This document shows, in pieces, positions 47,201 through 52,247 of a stretch of DNA of 64,000 nucleotides (positions within the stretch are counted from its first letter, which is position 1; each line of letters opens with the position of its first letter). The stretch covers positions 2,757,350 through 2,821,349 of the forward strand of contig JANVCC010000130.1 of the NCBI GenBank assembly GCA_025345505.1. Direction: 5' to 3'. The notes under the pieces are model-generated. The model was not told where the DNA came from, made no database searches, and saw only the letters and a list, made by a program, of their open reading frames with translations. A program made the translations under genes and the position numbers. The stretch is from Todiramphus chloris collaris. Lineage: Eukaryota; Chordata; Aves; Coraciiformes; Alcedinidae.

Positions 47201-50026
47201 TTCTCAGACTTAAAAAAAAAAAAAGATAGAGGGGGTGGAAAAGGTAGGAATTTCTCTGATGGGCCCCTTTCTAAAGTACACACTTCACAGAAAGCACCCA
47301 CCTCTAATTTCCCCTGCGTAAGAGGAAGGGGACATAAAATTTACATTGCATGCAAGATTTCATCTCTCTTCCGGTTTTCAGTTCCTCCATGCCAAATTTA
47401 ATTTCCTGCAGGGATAAAACCATGCTCAGGCTTGCTTTAGTTTATTCCTTCTGCTAAACGGGGTAATGGAAGTGTCTCCCTGGTCCTTCTGAGGAAAGGC
47501 ATGTACATGAGTTACGGGCGATGCTTGCGATGGACGTGACATGGGAGCTGATGCAGTTTGAAACACTTCCTCTCCTTGTGATGTGTGTGACTTTTTTTTT
47601 GTTTTGTTTTTTGTTTTGTTTTTTGTTAGTATTTTTTTTCCCCGTTTTATTTTTTGATGCTCTGCGTGGGTGGACAGGTATCTGTAAAGTCAGTTCTCTT
47701 CTCTCCTGCAGGGTGGATACGCAGCCTACAGATATGCACAGCCTGCTACTGCAACAGCAGCCACAGCCGCTGCAGCCGCTGCAGCAGCTTACAGCGATGG
47801 GTATGTAAGGGGCAGGTGTCCATGGGGGCTAGCTTGCTCTGCTCAGGGATTCAGGGAGCACTGATCCATTACAGTACTTCTTTCCCTGATTCTTTGTCTT
47901 TCTTGCACTGGCACGTGCATACATGCATGCACGACCCAACGTGAAAGACCTGAATGCACCATTTGTCTCTCTGCTCCTGGGCAGTGTTGCCCTCCCCTGT
48001 GTGTGAGCTGGCACAAATCCTGGCCTCTTCCCTATCCTTGTCGTCCCCTGTACAAAGGAGGCAGTGTGGTTACGGCCTCAGAGTTAAAAGACCTGGCTTG
48101 CCTTGCCAGCTGCTTGCTCTGGGTGGGCTGTTTCATCACTGGGTGCATTTCTCTCCCCATCCATAAAGTAAAAATTACTCGGCTCGTACAGTACTTTAGG
48201 ATGCTTTAATGTGTAGCTCTGTATAGATACAAAGGGTTAGCATCATCAGAGTGCTCACCTGAAGATTTTTTTTTTTATGTCCTATGCGGTGAGGCCGTGT
48301 TTTAATCCTAGCACATGCAAGACCATTAAATTTTATACTCTGTTCTCATTCTGGAGAATCCCTCCCTGCTGTCCATTTAGCAGCCGTTACCGTGCCAGTG
48401 GCACTAGCGCCAGCAGTTGCTCTCCTCCCAAATTGCATCACGCGAGGTAAAGGATGCACTAGCTGTCATCTCAAAGGTGCTGACCCCTTTCTTACAGGTC
48501 GAGCTCATGTCTTCTGCCACATTCCTTCTTTGCAGGCCATTCTCTCACACATTTCATACGATGCATGGAAGCAGGCCCGTAGGATCTCTTCAGAGAGGGG
48601 CTGCCTGTATGCATGCGTGTGCATGTATGCATACATGTGTGTAGAAGGGCATGCTGCTTCTTCCATTGCCTGTGGTCCGACAGCTGTTTCTCTGCCCCTC
48701 TAAAGTGACACTTGTTTTTCTCTCTCTTCCCCCCCCTCTCTTCAGTTATGGCAGGGTGTACACAGCAGATCCTTACCACGCCCTTGCCCCTGCCGCTAGC
48801 TACGGAGTTGGCGCTGTGGTAAGTGGGATATTCTTTCTTGTGGTGTTTCTCATTCACAACATGCAGAACTGCTGCTCACTGGGTGTCAAGTCATGAAACC
48901 TCACCCAGAAAAACCTTTTTGTTGAGGAAGGAGGTCCTTACCTGCGGTGCTGCATTCCCAGTTCTGCATTTGTACATTTGTGTGCGCATGCTGGGAAAGG
49001 AGACAGGTTGCAGGACACCGGTTGTTGCTTGGTCTTGCACAGCACCAAGTACAAAGGAGGTGGTAAAAGAATGACCAGAAATGCCAGGAACCAGAACATC
49101 GTTGGTGAATTGGTAGAACTGTATTAAGGTCATGTGTAGAGCAAAAATCAGGAATAGTTAGAGATGCAAGACACCCTTTCATGCCATTTTCATTGAGTTT
49201 AAAGGCTCCTGTTGCATGTTGAGAAATCAGTTCTAGGAAGCAAGGGAATAAGTTGTTCTCATGACATCTTGCAGCAAAGCTGCTCCACTTGGTTCTCTCT
49301 TCCACTAGTGGAAGAATGCGGTGTCCTGCCTGCCAGCAGTAGTTATGCAAGGGCAGGAATGAGGTAAGCTGTCATTGGAGGGGAGTGGAGCTGCTTGCTG
49401 AAAACACATGCTTGCCCATCTGCTAGCCAGCACAGTATCTGTATTCCAGCAAAGGCTGGAATACAAATGTGTGCAGAGAAAAAGACACCTAAATATAGAT
49501 ATCTGCAGTGTAGCACCTCGGTTTGAGCCTCAGCTTATCATGTGGGTTCTCTTTAGGGTCAATGAAGGAAAAGCAGGTACTTCTAGGATACCGAGGCACC
49601 GTGTCTATTTTAGACCTTTACCTTAAGGTGAGGTGAAGAGCATCCCAGAAGTCCTGGTCTCTGCTATCTGTAAAGACAGCCTAGACAGCTGGCTCAGAGA
49701 TGAGGACTTGTGAGTCCCCTCTCTGATACTGAACTGAACTGCCTTACTGAGACTTGCCAAACTTCACCTCCTGCTGTCTGGCCATGAGCATGTTCTCCTG
49801 AGCCATGACTTTGGTTTTGCAGGCAACGTTCTCCTCTCTTGTTTCTTAGAGGTGCTGATGGTGGTGGGTCAATGCCAGGACATGTCTGTTAGTACTTCTG
49901 AGGTCATTCGGGTGCTGTCCTGAGAATTTCTTCACAGTTCTCTTCCTAACCACCTCTTCTTCTCTCATTTAATTTCTACAGGCGAGTTTATACCGAGGCG
50001 GCTACAGCCGATTTGCCCCCTATTGA
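2304..50026 (+). CDS. RBFOX2: RBFOX2 coding region, 11 exons joined (5' part of gene off-window)
   Basis: RBFOX2 is a nuclear splicing regulator that binds (U)GCAUG through one RRM and promotes or represses nearby exons depending on position. The eleven exons listed separately join without a frame break into 882 nt, coding 293 residues and a stop. In order they give a Gln/Ser/Thr-rich linker, the RRM (RNP2 LHVSNI, RNP1 GFGFVTF), then a C-terminal region rich in Ala, Gly, Tyr and Arg that ends in RFAPY. RBFOX2 is chosen over RBFOX1 and RBFOX3 because of the [15 protein letters not shown] linker, the long Ala run before [14 protein letters not shown], and the [12 protein letters not shown] ending. 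The family is about 350-450 residues, so roughly 100 N-terminal residues and the promoters lie upstream of base 1. All donors are GT and all acceptors AG. The family assignment is near certain; the paralog choice rests on remembered protein sequences. Confidence 0.94.
3740..4558 (+). mobile_element. Degraded CR1 LINE, 3' part
   Basis: The segment follows the CR1 ORF2 C-terminal consensus: a 'ctgttcagggggacctggcc' stretch, a 'ctgggagggaataacctctg' stretch, then 'atactgtgtccagtttgggc', and the untranslated tail with 'ttgcccagagaggtgg' ending in 'attctgtgattg'. Stops and frameshifts break every frame, so it is dead. Sense is the same as the host gene. The 5' limit is approximate; divergence is clearly greater than in the copy at 8430-10562, suggesting an older insertion. 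Confidence 0.8.
6206..6530 (+). mobile_element. CR1-like LINE fragment, end of endonuclease domain and linker
   Basis: Frame +2 reads [14 protein letters not shown]..., then [20 protein letters not shown] and [11 protein letters not shown]. This is the pattern at the end of the CR1 endonuclease region (RRFLE, LLDLVLTNREGLVGDV, GSLGCSDHEM), followed by SFRR...[10 protein letters not shown], which fits the linker before the reverse transcriptase. The His of the SDH motif is replaced (SDC), in keeping with decay. The fragment is truncated on both sides and not contiguous with the next CR1 piece. Confidence 0.7.
7085..7152 (+). mobile_element. CR1 3' terminal fragment
   Basis: The sequence matches the CR1 end: a 'ggctggactagctgacctt' stretch, 'cagaggtcccttccagccct', then 'ccattctgtgactctatga', including the octamer-like terminal repeats typical of CR1. 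It is only about 70 bp, the usual 5'-truncated form. Confidence 0.8.
8430..10562 (+). mobile_element. CR1 LINE, about 2.1 kb, with broken ORF2 (reverse transcriptase)
   Basis: The copy starts in the linker before the reverse transcriptase ([11 protein letters not shown]..., [17 protein letters not shown]) and runs through [16 protein letters not shown] (8612 on), [14 protein letters not shown] (near 9215-9255), [11 protein letters not shown] (9608-9640), a CADDTKLGG catalytic block (about 9695-9720) and [16 protein letters not shown] to the 3' tail, ending near 10562 with 'ccaacccctaacattctctg'. The frame changes near 8880-8900, 9500-9530 and 9945-10000, and an in-frame stop follows GLHP near 9081, so it cannot make protein. 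The usual FADD is CADD here. It is 5'-truncated, in gene sense and intronic. Confidence 0.9.
10563..15040 (+). other. Intronic stretch without recognised features
   Basis: No exon, RNA gene or repeat family could be identified over these 4.5 kb. Open frames are all under about 130 codons and overlap on both strands without similarity to known domains. Occasional AATAAA and T-rich runs are unremarkable. Confidence 0.5.
15070..15610. promoter_or_regulatory. CpG-rich patch inside the large intron
   Basis: I count about 25 CpG dinucleotides in roughly 540 bp, in GC-rich sequence including 'ctctcgcctcgcggcc', while the intron on either side is AT-rich and CpG-poor. It could be an intragenic CpG island (an alternative promoter or an enhancer) or a chance GC-rich block. 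No TATA box or first exon is evident. Open frames cross it on both strands, as expected of GC-rich DNA with few stops. Confidence 0.35.
18040..18045 (+). promoter_or_regulatory. TGCATG (RBFOX binding motif) upstream of the 54-nt RRM exon
   Basis: The hexamer lies 120 nt before the acceptor at 18164/18165. RBFOX binding upstream of an exon usually favours skipping, so this is a possible autoregulatory site. A single hexamer is expected by chance about every 4 kb, so the evidence is positional only. Confidence 0.35.
18165..18218 (+). CDS. RBFOX2: RBFOX2 exon: RRM beta-2 segment (54 nt)
   Basis: Eighteen codons give [18 protein letters not shown], the RRM segment from helix 1 through beta-2 into the loop before RNP1. 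It is phase 0 at both ends, so skipping would remove 18 residues without a frameshift but would destroy the fold. The acceptor is 'tctctctgcag' behind a run of 13 C (18138-18150); the donor is gtaagt at 18219. The residues agree, as I recall them, with all vertebrate RBFOX paralogs. Confidence 0.96.
19194..19230. repeat. CA/TG-type simple repeat
   Basis: Alternating purine-pyrimidine tract of CA and TG units with interruptions, containing one TGCATG at 19219-19224. It is probably an old microsatellite. Confidence 0.7.
23761..23860. other. Assembly gap (100 N)
   Basis: Exactly 100 N, flanked by more than 30 T on the left and 26 T on the right. A round 100 usually marks a gap of unknown size; the poly-T edges suggest that reads collapsed in a long homopolymer. 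Confidence 0.98.
24290..24392. repeat. T-rich low-complexity tract
   Basis: Runs of T broken by short C and G blocks. No transposon end is recognised, so it is probably simple low-complexity DNA. Confidence 0.7.
26825..27005 (-). mobile_element. MIR-type SINE
   Basis: The + strand reads like the reverse complement of the MIR core: 'gaagagcttacaa', 'attattgtctccattttaca', 'gtgggaaaagcaaggttcag', 'gatttgcccaaagc' and 'aggcgtgaactcag' occur in the expected order (tattatccccattttacag, tgaggaaactgaggc, cttgcccaag, gattcgaac). Many substitutions indicate an ancient copy, as is usual for MIR in sauropsids. Limits are approximate. Confidence 0.7.
27372..27377 (+). promoter_or_regulatory. TGCATG upstream of the autoregulated 93-nt exon
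   Basis: The hexamer lies about 150 nt before the exon. It belongs to a group of four (27372, 27490, 27515, 27618) within 252 nt. Confidence 0.5.
27490..27495 (+). promoter_or_regulatory. TGCATG 28 nt before the 3' splice site
   Basis: The motif sits just upstream of the polypyrimidine tract (27496-27512), a position from which a bound RBFOX protein could hinder branch point or U2AF recognition. Confidence 0.65.
27515..27520 (+). promoter_or_regulatory. TGCATG abutting the 3' splice site of the 93-nt exon
   Basis: The hexamer ends directly before the terminal CAG (27521-27523). RBFOX bound here would cover the acceptor. The position agrees with the autoregulation described for mammalian Fox genes, in which Fox protein represses its own RRM exon. 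Confidence 0.75.
27524..27616 (+). CDS. RBFOX2: RBFOX2 exon: RRM RNP1 segment, autoregulated cassette (93 nt)
   Basis: Thirty-one codons from [14 protein letters not shown] to VEGRKIE carry RNP1 with the aromatic residues that stack on RNA, helix 2 and beta-4. Both ends are phase 0, so skipping keeps the reading frame and yields an RBFOX2 protein with a crippled RRM. Mammalian Fox genes do this, and the short form acts as a dominant negative (Damianov and Black). The sequence supports the same here: TGCATG copies at 27490 and 27515 upstream and at 27618 over the donor. The donor is a weak gtgcat (27617) rather than gtaagt, because the TGCATG replaces the consensus. The coding call is certain; regulation is inferred from motif position. 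Confidence 0.96.
27618..27623 (+). promoter_or_regulatory. TGCATG overlapping the 5' splice site of the 93-nt exon
   Basis: The exon/intron junction reads GAG|gtgcatg. The motif begins at the T of the intron's first GT, so U1 pairing and RBFOX binding are mutually exclusive at this site. Confidence 0.75.
29245..29324. repeat. Two-copy tandem duplication with 63-bp spacing
   Basis: The 17-mer attgtggttgttcggtc occurs at 29245-29261 and again at 29308-29324, each followed by a T run of about 20-30. This looks like slippage or unequal crossover within T-rich DNA, or a local assembly error. Confidence 0.8.
30393..30421 (+). repeat. TG dinucleotide repeat upstream of the 61-nt exon
   Basis: About 14 TG units with one TATG interruption, ending some 80 nt before the acceptor at 30499. 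As RNA this is a UG-rich tract of the kind bound by CELF/TDP-43-type proteins; any role is speculative. Confidence 0.8.
30500..30560 (+). CDS. RBFOX2: RBFOX2 exon: end of the RRM (61 nt)
   Basis: The exon encodes [20 protein letters not shown] plus the first base of a Gly codon. It closes the RRM at [10 protein letters not shown] and starts the C-terminal domain. Phase is 0 at the start and 1 at the end. The acceptor is 'ttacttttag' and the donor gtaaga at 30561. The residues match vertebrate RBFOX proteins throughout. Confidence 0.95.
30725..30850 (-). mobile_element. MIR-type SINE fragment
   Basis: The + strand 'taccattttacagatgaaga', 'gtggggacagagagaag' and 'atgcccaacatggccaagc' follow the reverse-complement MIR core (ccattttacagatgaggaa, ggcacagagaggttaag, cttgcccaaggtcac). 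Ancient and diverged; limits approximate. Confidence 0.6.
31375..31480 (+). mobile_element. Possible MIR fragment
   Basis: 'gtggctctgccactgacttg' followed by 'gtggctcttggcaaat' resembles the MIR core (ctctgccacttactagctg, tgggcaagt), and a weak match to the tail follows. Lower confidence than the other copies. Confidence 0.45.
32950..33003 (+). CDS. RBFOX2: RBFOX2 exon: start of the C-terminal domain (54 nt)
   Basis: With the carried base it encodes [18 protein letters not shown], phase 1 at both ends, so skipping keeps frame. The acceptor is 'ttgtttcag' and the donor gtagag at 33004. The segment is shared by all vertebrate RBFOX proteins and links the RRM to the low-complexity C-terminal region. 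Confidence 0.95.
33004..33134 (+). other. RBFOX2: Short RBFOX2 intron (131 bp)
   Basis: This is the shortest intron of the gene in the window. Retention would add an in-frame TAA within a few codons (GGT AGA GCT TAA). It contains an 11-T pyrimidine run (33101-33111) and ends at a modest acceptor, 'acgttaaattag'. Confidence 0.85.
33135..33227 (+). CDS. RBFOX2: RBFOX2 exon: C-terminal domain (93 nt)
   Basis: With the carried base the exon encodes [20 protein letters not shown] and then [11 protein letters not shown], phase 1 at both ends. It is a second 93-nt in-frame exon, unrelated to the autoregulated one. The donor is gtaagt at 33228. Asp in GNDAAV versus Glu in some mammals is a conservative change. 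Confidence 0.95.
33228..34333 (+). other. RBFOX2: RBFOX2 intron of 1.1 kb
   Basis: No exon or transposon is recognised. It is fairly GC-rich near the 3' end and has one TGCATG at 34113. Confidence 0.7.
34334..34466 (+). CDS. RBFOX2: RBFOX2 exon: Ala/Arg-rich C-terminal segment (133 nt)
   Basis: The exon encodes [20 protein letters not shown], then [20 protein letters not shown] and PAYPG, phase 1 in and 2 out. RGRGR is an arginine-glycine patch common in hnRNP-type proteins. The acceptor is 'tctgtctttacag' and the donor gtaagc at 34467. Because it ends two bases into a Gly codon, the choice of next exon sets the frame of the whole C terminus (see the 40-nt exon). Confidence 0.95.
36733..36843 (+). 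repeat. Ancient interspersed repeat, unclassified
   Basis: The start 'ggaattgccatactggatca' and the end 'tactccagaggaaggtgaaa' match, as I remember it, a repeat widespread in turtle and bird DNA (gccatactggatcagaccagtg ... cttcagaggaaggtg). I cannot assign the family by eye. Confidence 0.5.
37090..37440 (+). mobile_element. Old CR1-type LINE fragment
   Basis: 'acctgtactggaatattgcc' corresponds to the CR1 ORF2 'ctggagtattg' block. Later 'actaaataagcttgatcaat', 'tcatggtcattaagttccta' and 'agtcagacttagatataagg' follow the C-terminal and 3' region of ancient CR1/L3-type elements. It has many stops and is clearly older than the 8430-10562 copy. Confidence 0.6.
39730..39735 (+). promoter_or_regulatory. 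TGCATG upstream of the 40-nt exon, with a GCATG next to it
   Basis: The stretch acgcatgtgcatg (39723-39735) holds an overlapping GCATG (39725-39729) and a full TGCATG (39730-39735), about 97 nt before the acceptor. A paired upstream site is a plausible repressor of the tissue-specific exon. Confidence 0.5.
39832..39871 (+). CDS. RBFOX2: RBFOX2 40-nt exon (neural B40 type)
   Basis: The exon completes the Gly codon and encodes [13 protein letters not shown], phase 2 in and 0 out. Its length and peptide match the neural B40 exon of mammalian Fox-2, which alternates with a 43-nt muscle exon (M43). Because 40 is not a multiple of 3, skipping it moves all later exons into another frame. The acceptor is 'ttttctgcag' and the donor gtaagt at 39872. 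A T-rich tract of about 50 nt precedes it. No M43 counterpart was found by eye in the following intron, which contains a gap. Confidence 0.94.
44172..44262. repeat. Poly-T tract, about 90 bp
   Basis: Runs of 8-30 T broken by single C or G. No LINE or SINE body is attached, so it is probably simple repeat expansion. Confidence 0.8.
44906..45005. other. Assembly gap (100 N)
   Basis: Exactly 100 N after a T/C-rich run. The true length is unknown, so a small exon could be hidden here. Confidence 0.98.
45117..45521 (+). CDS. Candidate alternative terminal exon of RBFOX2 (speculative)
   Basis: A T-rich tract ending in 'gtttgttgtgcag' (to 45116) is followed by 134 open codons and a TAA at 45519-45521, then AATAAA at 45530-45535. 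The open frame is in phase 0, the phase in which the 40-nt exon ends, so splicing from 39871 to 45117 would append a 134-residue tail starting [15 protein letters not shown]. The tail has three hydrophobic stretches (near 45189-45225, 45336-45390 and 45438-45510) and resembles no domain I know, which is odd for an RNA-binding protein. The opposite strand is also open across most of it, so chance low stop density is a real alternative. I found no match to mitochondrial genes or a known transposon. Confidence 0.25.
   Translation: MTEEMLTSRSKSLSGVSVPFSDITDGLLLVIIINIVVWARARVGAISGGEGGRLRGVVKVGMLTPVVTDCFRNSRLLWLHALVLEAVYFTELVVEPRANCCPKRMLGWIELANMSLNVVTLLVVLAPDVGMLSF
45530..45535 (+). promoter_or_regulatory. 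AATAAA after the candidate terminal exon
   Basis: The hexamer lies 9 nt after the TAA of the candidate exon. C- and T-rich sequence follows. By itself AATAAA is common; it matters only through its position. Confidence 0.35.
47712..47800 (+). CDS. RBFOX2: RBFOX2 exon: Ala-rich C-terminal segment (89 nt)
   Basis: The exon encodes [20 protein letters not shown] and then an Ala run and YSDG, phase 0 in and 2 out. The Ala codons form a GCA/GCC/GCT-rich stretch, a likely site of length variation between species. In the alternative frame used when the 40-nt exon is skipped, the same bases read [16 protein letters not shown] and on without a stop. The acceptor is 'tctcctgcag'; the donor is gtatgt at 47801. 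Confidence 0.95.
48055..48255 (+). mobile_element. MIR-type SINE
   Basis: 'aggcagtgtggttacggcct', 'gttaaaagacctggcttgcc', 'ttgctctgggtgggctgttt', 'tctctccccatccataaagt' and 'cagtactttaggatgcttta' appear in the order of the sauropsid MIR consensus (tagtggttagagc, gacctgggttc, gaccttgggcaagtca, tttccccatctgtaaa, aagcgctttgaga). Confidence 0.7.
48610..48625 (+). promoter_or_regulatory. Two TGCATG motifs 10 nt apart upstream of the 73-nt exon
   Basis: The stretch tgcatgcgtgtgcatg (48610-48625) holds two full RBFOX motifs about 120 nt before the acceptor at 48745, in a purine-pyrimidine alternating tract; a further TGCATG lies at 48562. It may be a microsatellite by origin, but as RNA it is a multivalent RBFOX site. 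Confidence 0.45.
48746..48818 (+). CDS. RBFOX2: RBFOX2 exon: [15 protein letters not shown] segment (73 nt)
   Basis: Together with the two carried bases this exon encodes [20 protein letters not shown] and GVGAV, phase 2 in and 0 out. [14 protein letters not shown] is specific to RBFOX2 as I recall it; RBFOX1 has a different stretch here. The acceptor is 'ccctctcttcag' and the donor gtaagt at 48819. The alternative frame reads [20 protein letters not shown] and on, open to the end. Confidence 0.95.
48819..49981 (+). other. RBFOX2: Last RBFOX2 intron (1.2 kb)
   Basis: The intron has one TGCATG (49213) and a perfect 10-bp hairpin at 49441-49464. No exon or transposon is recognised. It ends in 'ttctctcatttaatttctac' plus ag. 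Confidence 0.75.
49441..49464. other. Perfect 10-bp inverted repeat (hairpin)
   Basis: GTATTCCAGC and GCTGGAATAC flank the 4-base loop AAAG. The stem is perfect. It is short for a microRNA precursor, and the flanking bases do not extend the pairing noticeably. Confidence 0.8.
49982..50026 (+). CDS. RBFOX2: RBFOX2 last coding exon, C terminus [14 protein letters not shown] and stop
   Basis: Fourteen codons and TGA (50024-50026). The RFAPY end is the conserved nuclear-localising C terminus of nuclear RBFOX isoforms. Phase 0 in. In the alternative frame, reached by skipping the 40-nt exon, the sequence reads [17 protein letters not shown] and stops at 50034-50036, so the two isoforms terminate ten bases apart and only one carries RFAPY. 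Confidence 0.96.
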   Translation, partial: ASLYRGGYSRFAPY

Positions 50027-50125
50027 AGTGACGTGAGCCCCCTGCAAGTGGGACAGCCCCCCCAGTTCATGAGGCCTGGCTATTGCAATATTTACTAGTA
50101 GAGGAACTCTATAGCAAGATGAGGA

Positions 50126-50192
50126 GGAAAAACAAAAAAAGGAAAAAAAAAAAACAAAAAAAGGAAAAAAAAAAAACAAACAAAAGAGAAAA
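50126..50192 (+). repeat. A-rich direct repeat in the 3'UTR
   Basis: Two near copies of an A-run unit (acaaaaaaagg followed by about 12 A). In oligo-dT cDNA libraries this is a likely internal priming site and may look like a false proximal 3' end. Confidence 0.8.
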
Positions 50193-52239
50193 TACTTTTT
50201 TATACCTCACTATGTTCTTTGAATATGTATTTTTTTTTTTTCCTTTAAATTTCTGCCTTTAATTCTTTTGTTCCAAAGATTGTGCTTTTTTTTTTTTTGT
50301 TTTGTTTTGTTTCTGTTTTGGGGTTTTTTTTAACTGTGGTAAAAATAATGCATTTCCGTGTCTGTATGTTGGTGCATAGCTTATCCTACCAATCACGGAA
50401 AAGGCAATTAGTGATAAGAAAAGCAACTGATATCATGCAGTTAATCAGGAACACGCAGACAGAGTTACTTCCCTGGGTCTGGTGCTTGGTGCCTGTGAGG
50501 CAGGAGAACGTGAGGGGAGAAGTCTCTACCTGCTATGTTTCTGGTCTGCAGAAGGAAGCACTCTTTGGCTGTGGCTGGGACCTAAAATGCTAGTGGGAAA
50601 TAGTCATTTACATTTGGAAATGGGGAAAATGTAAAGACTTTCCGAATTTTTATCACCATCTGACGCACACAGGTTTTGGGACAGTTTCAGCAGTGTCAGG
50701 ATTTTAGACTTTGCAAGAGAAGATTTCCTCAACCTGCCCAAAGACTTTGGCTGTTATCTGCCGTATAGGGAACATGACTTCGAAAGAATTTTTTGATGAG
50801 GATGATCTTTCTCCACACACACACAGCTTATTCTAGCTGATTGTTGTCCATTACTTCTGGCTGTAATTATCTTGGTTTTTGTTCCTCCTTTTCGAGGTTT
50901 TTCTCCCTTGCTGTCCCTTTCCTCCCACTATTTCCTCGAGGAATGACAGATGCAATGCAGCATCACACAGAGCACCTCTGTTGCGGACAGCAGACGGTTA
51001 AACTTGTGGAGGTGAAGCACATGCAGCCTTGCAGAGGAAGAAAGCTAGCAGACAACCACTGTGCATCAGTGCCGTGCTCAGGCACTCTGAGGTCCAGCAT
51101 GCAAGGTTTCTCCTCCTTTTCATCCTGAGCTGCTCAGGTGCTTCTGGAAGTCATCTCTTTCAGATAACATGAATGAGGAAAAACAAGTCTTGTATAAGCT
51201 GCTTGAGGTGACAGGCAAGCCTGTGGGTTTTGTGAGCGAGAAGAGGGTCTTTAAACATGATTCTGAAGTAGTTTTGTTTCTGTCAGGAGTTCAAGGGGAG
51301 GCAGAATCAGTTTGTGCAAGCTCTGAATTTATTGGAACTGCCCACCACAAGATATGTCAGTCCCTTAAATAGTTGCATTGGAGCTCCTGGGTCTGCTTTG
51401 CCCAGGTTCTCATAGCAAGTTGCACACCTGGTCTGCTAAGTCCATATAGACACTACATAATAGAAGATTTGGAAGCAGGGAGACTGTTTAGAAGAGGGCT
51501 TCACAGCTCCCAAAACCGTCTCCGTTCTGCTCTCACATACAGTGATTTCACTGTGTTTTCAAAGTCAGGATTTTTAGACTTGTGTGAGCTGTGCTGTTAT
51601 GGGGAGTTGCTGCTCTCCAGACCTCCCCACTCAAGATGCTGGCTCCTAGAGTGCTGCACCCAGTGGTAAGAAGCAGAGTCTCTAACCACGTTAACCACAG
51701 GGTAGAGAAATGCAGAAGCACGGTTTTATTAGGCTGCCTACACTCCCTCAATTGATACTGGGCTGAGCGTGCTGCCCCTGGAAGGGCTGCTTGGAGTGTG
51801 GGTTGGTTGGCGGAGCTTCTCCAAATCCTGTCGTTCACCTGGTTCTCCATCCACCTCTGAAACCAGAACAGGAAACCTCCTGCATTTAACACTAAGTGAT
51901 ACCAACAAGCAGAGCTCCTCGGGAGGTGTCCTGGCCCAGCCACGCACAATCACGCTTGGTTTTTTTTTCCTCTTCCCCAGGGATATACGTAGCCTCTCTG
52001 CACAGCAGAGAGGAGGCACCTCAAATGGGAAGAATGGGGAAGCCATTAGTTAAGCTAAAGACCCTGAAGCTATTGATACTCTGGAGGAATAGCTAGATAA
52101 AGGGGACACCAAACTGCCAGCCTGTTGGCCACCTTTAATTATTTTTTTTTTCTGGTTTTATTGTTGAGTTTTGACTTTTGGGTTTTTTTTTCCAAGCCAA
52201 AGTTTGGTTTGTTGCAGTTATGACAATTTTTTTGTTGCT

Positions 52240-52247
52240 TGTATATA
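52240..52247 (+). promoter_or_regulatory. Pumilio-type motif TGTATATA in the 3'UTR
   Basis: Exact match to the UGUANAUA consensus of PUM1/PUM2, within a T-rich segment. PUM binding usually lowers mRNA stability or translation. Presence of the motif is certain; function is inferred. Confidence 0.45.

Larger units (their letters stand above)
39872..47711 (+). other. RBFOX2: RBFOX2 intron of 7.8 kb
   Basis: The intron holds an AT repeat near 40051-40070, a poly-A run at 42716-42760, T-rich tracts at 44172-44262 and 45602-45662, the second assembly gap, and a candidate alternative terminal exon at 45117-45521. TGCATG occurs at 44071, 45015, 46812 and 47347. In mammals the 43-nt muscle exon would lie in this intron. 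Confidence 0.7.
47801..48745 (+). other. RBFOX2: RBFOX2 intron of 0.9 kb
   Basis: The intron contains TGCATG at 47924, 48562, 48610 and 48620 and a MIR-type SINE at 48055-48255. No exon is seen. The acceptor lies behind a C/T-rich tract (48718-48743). Confidence 0.75.
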
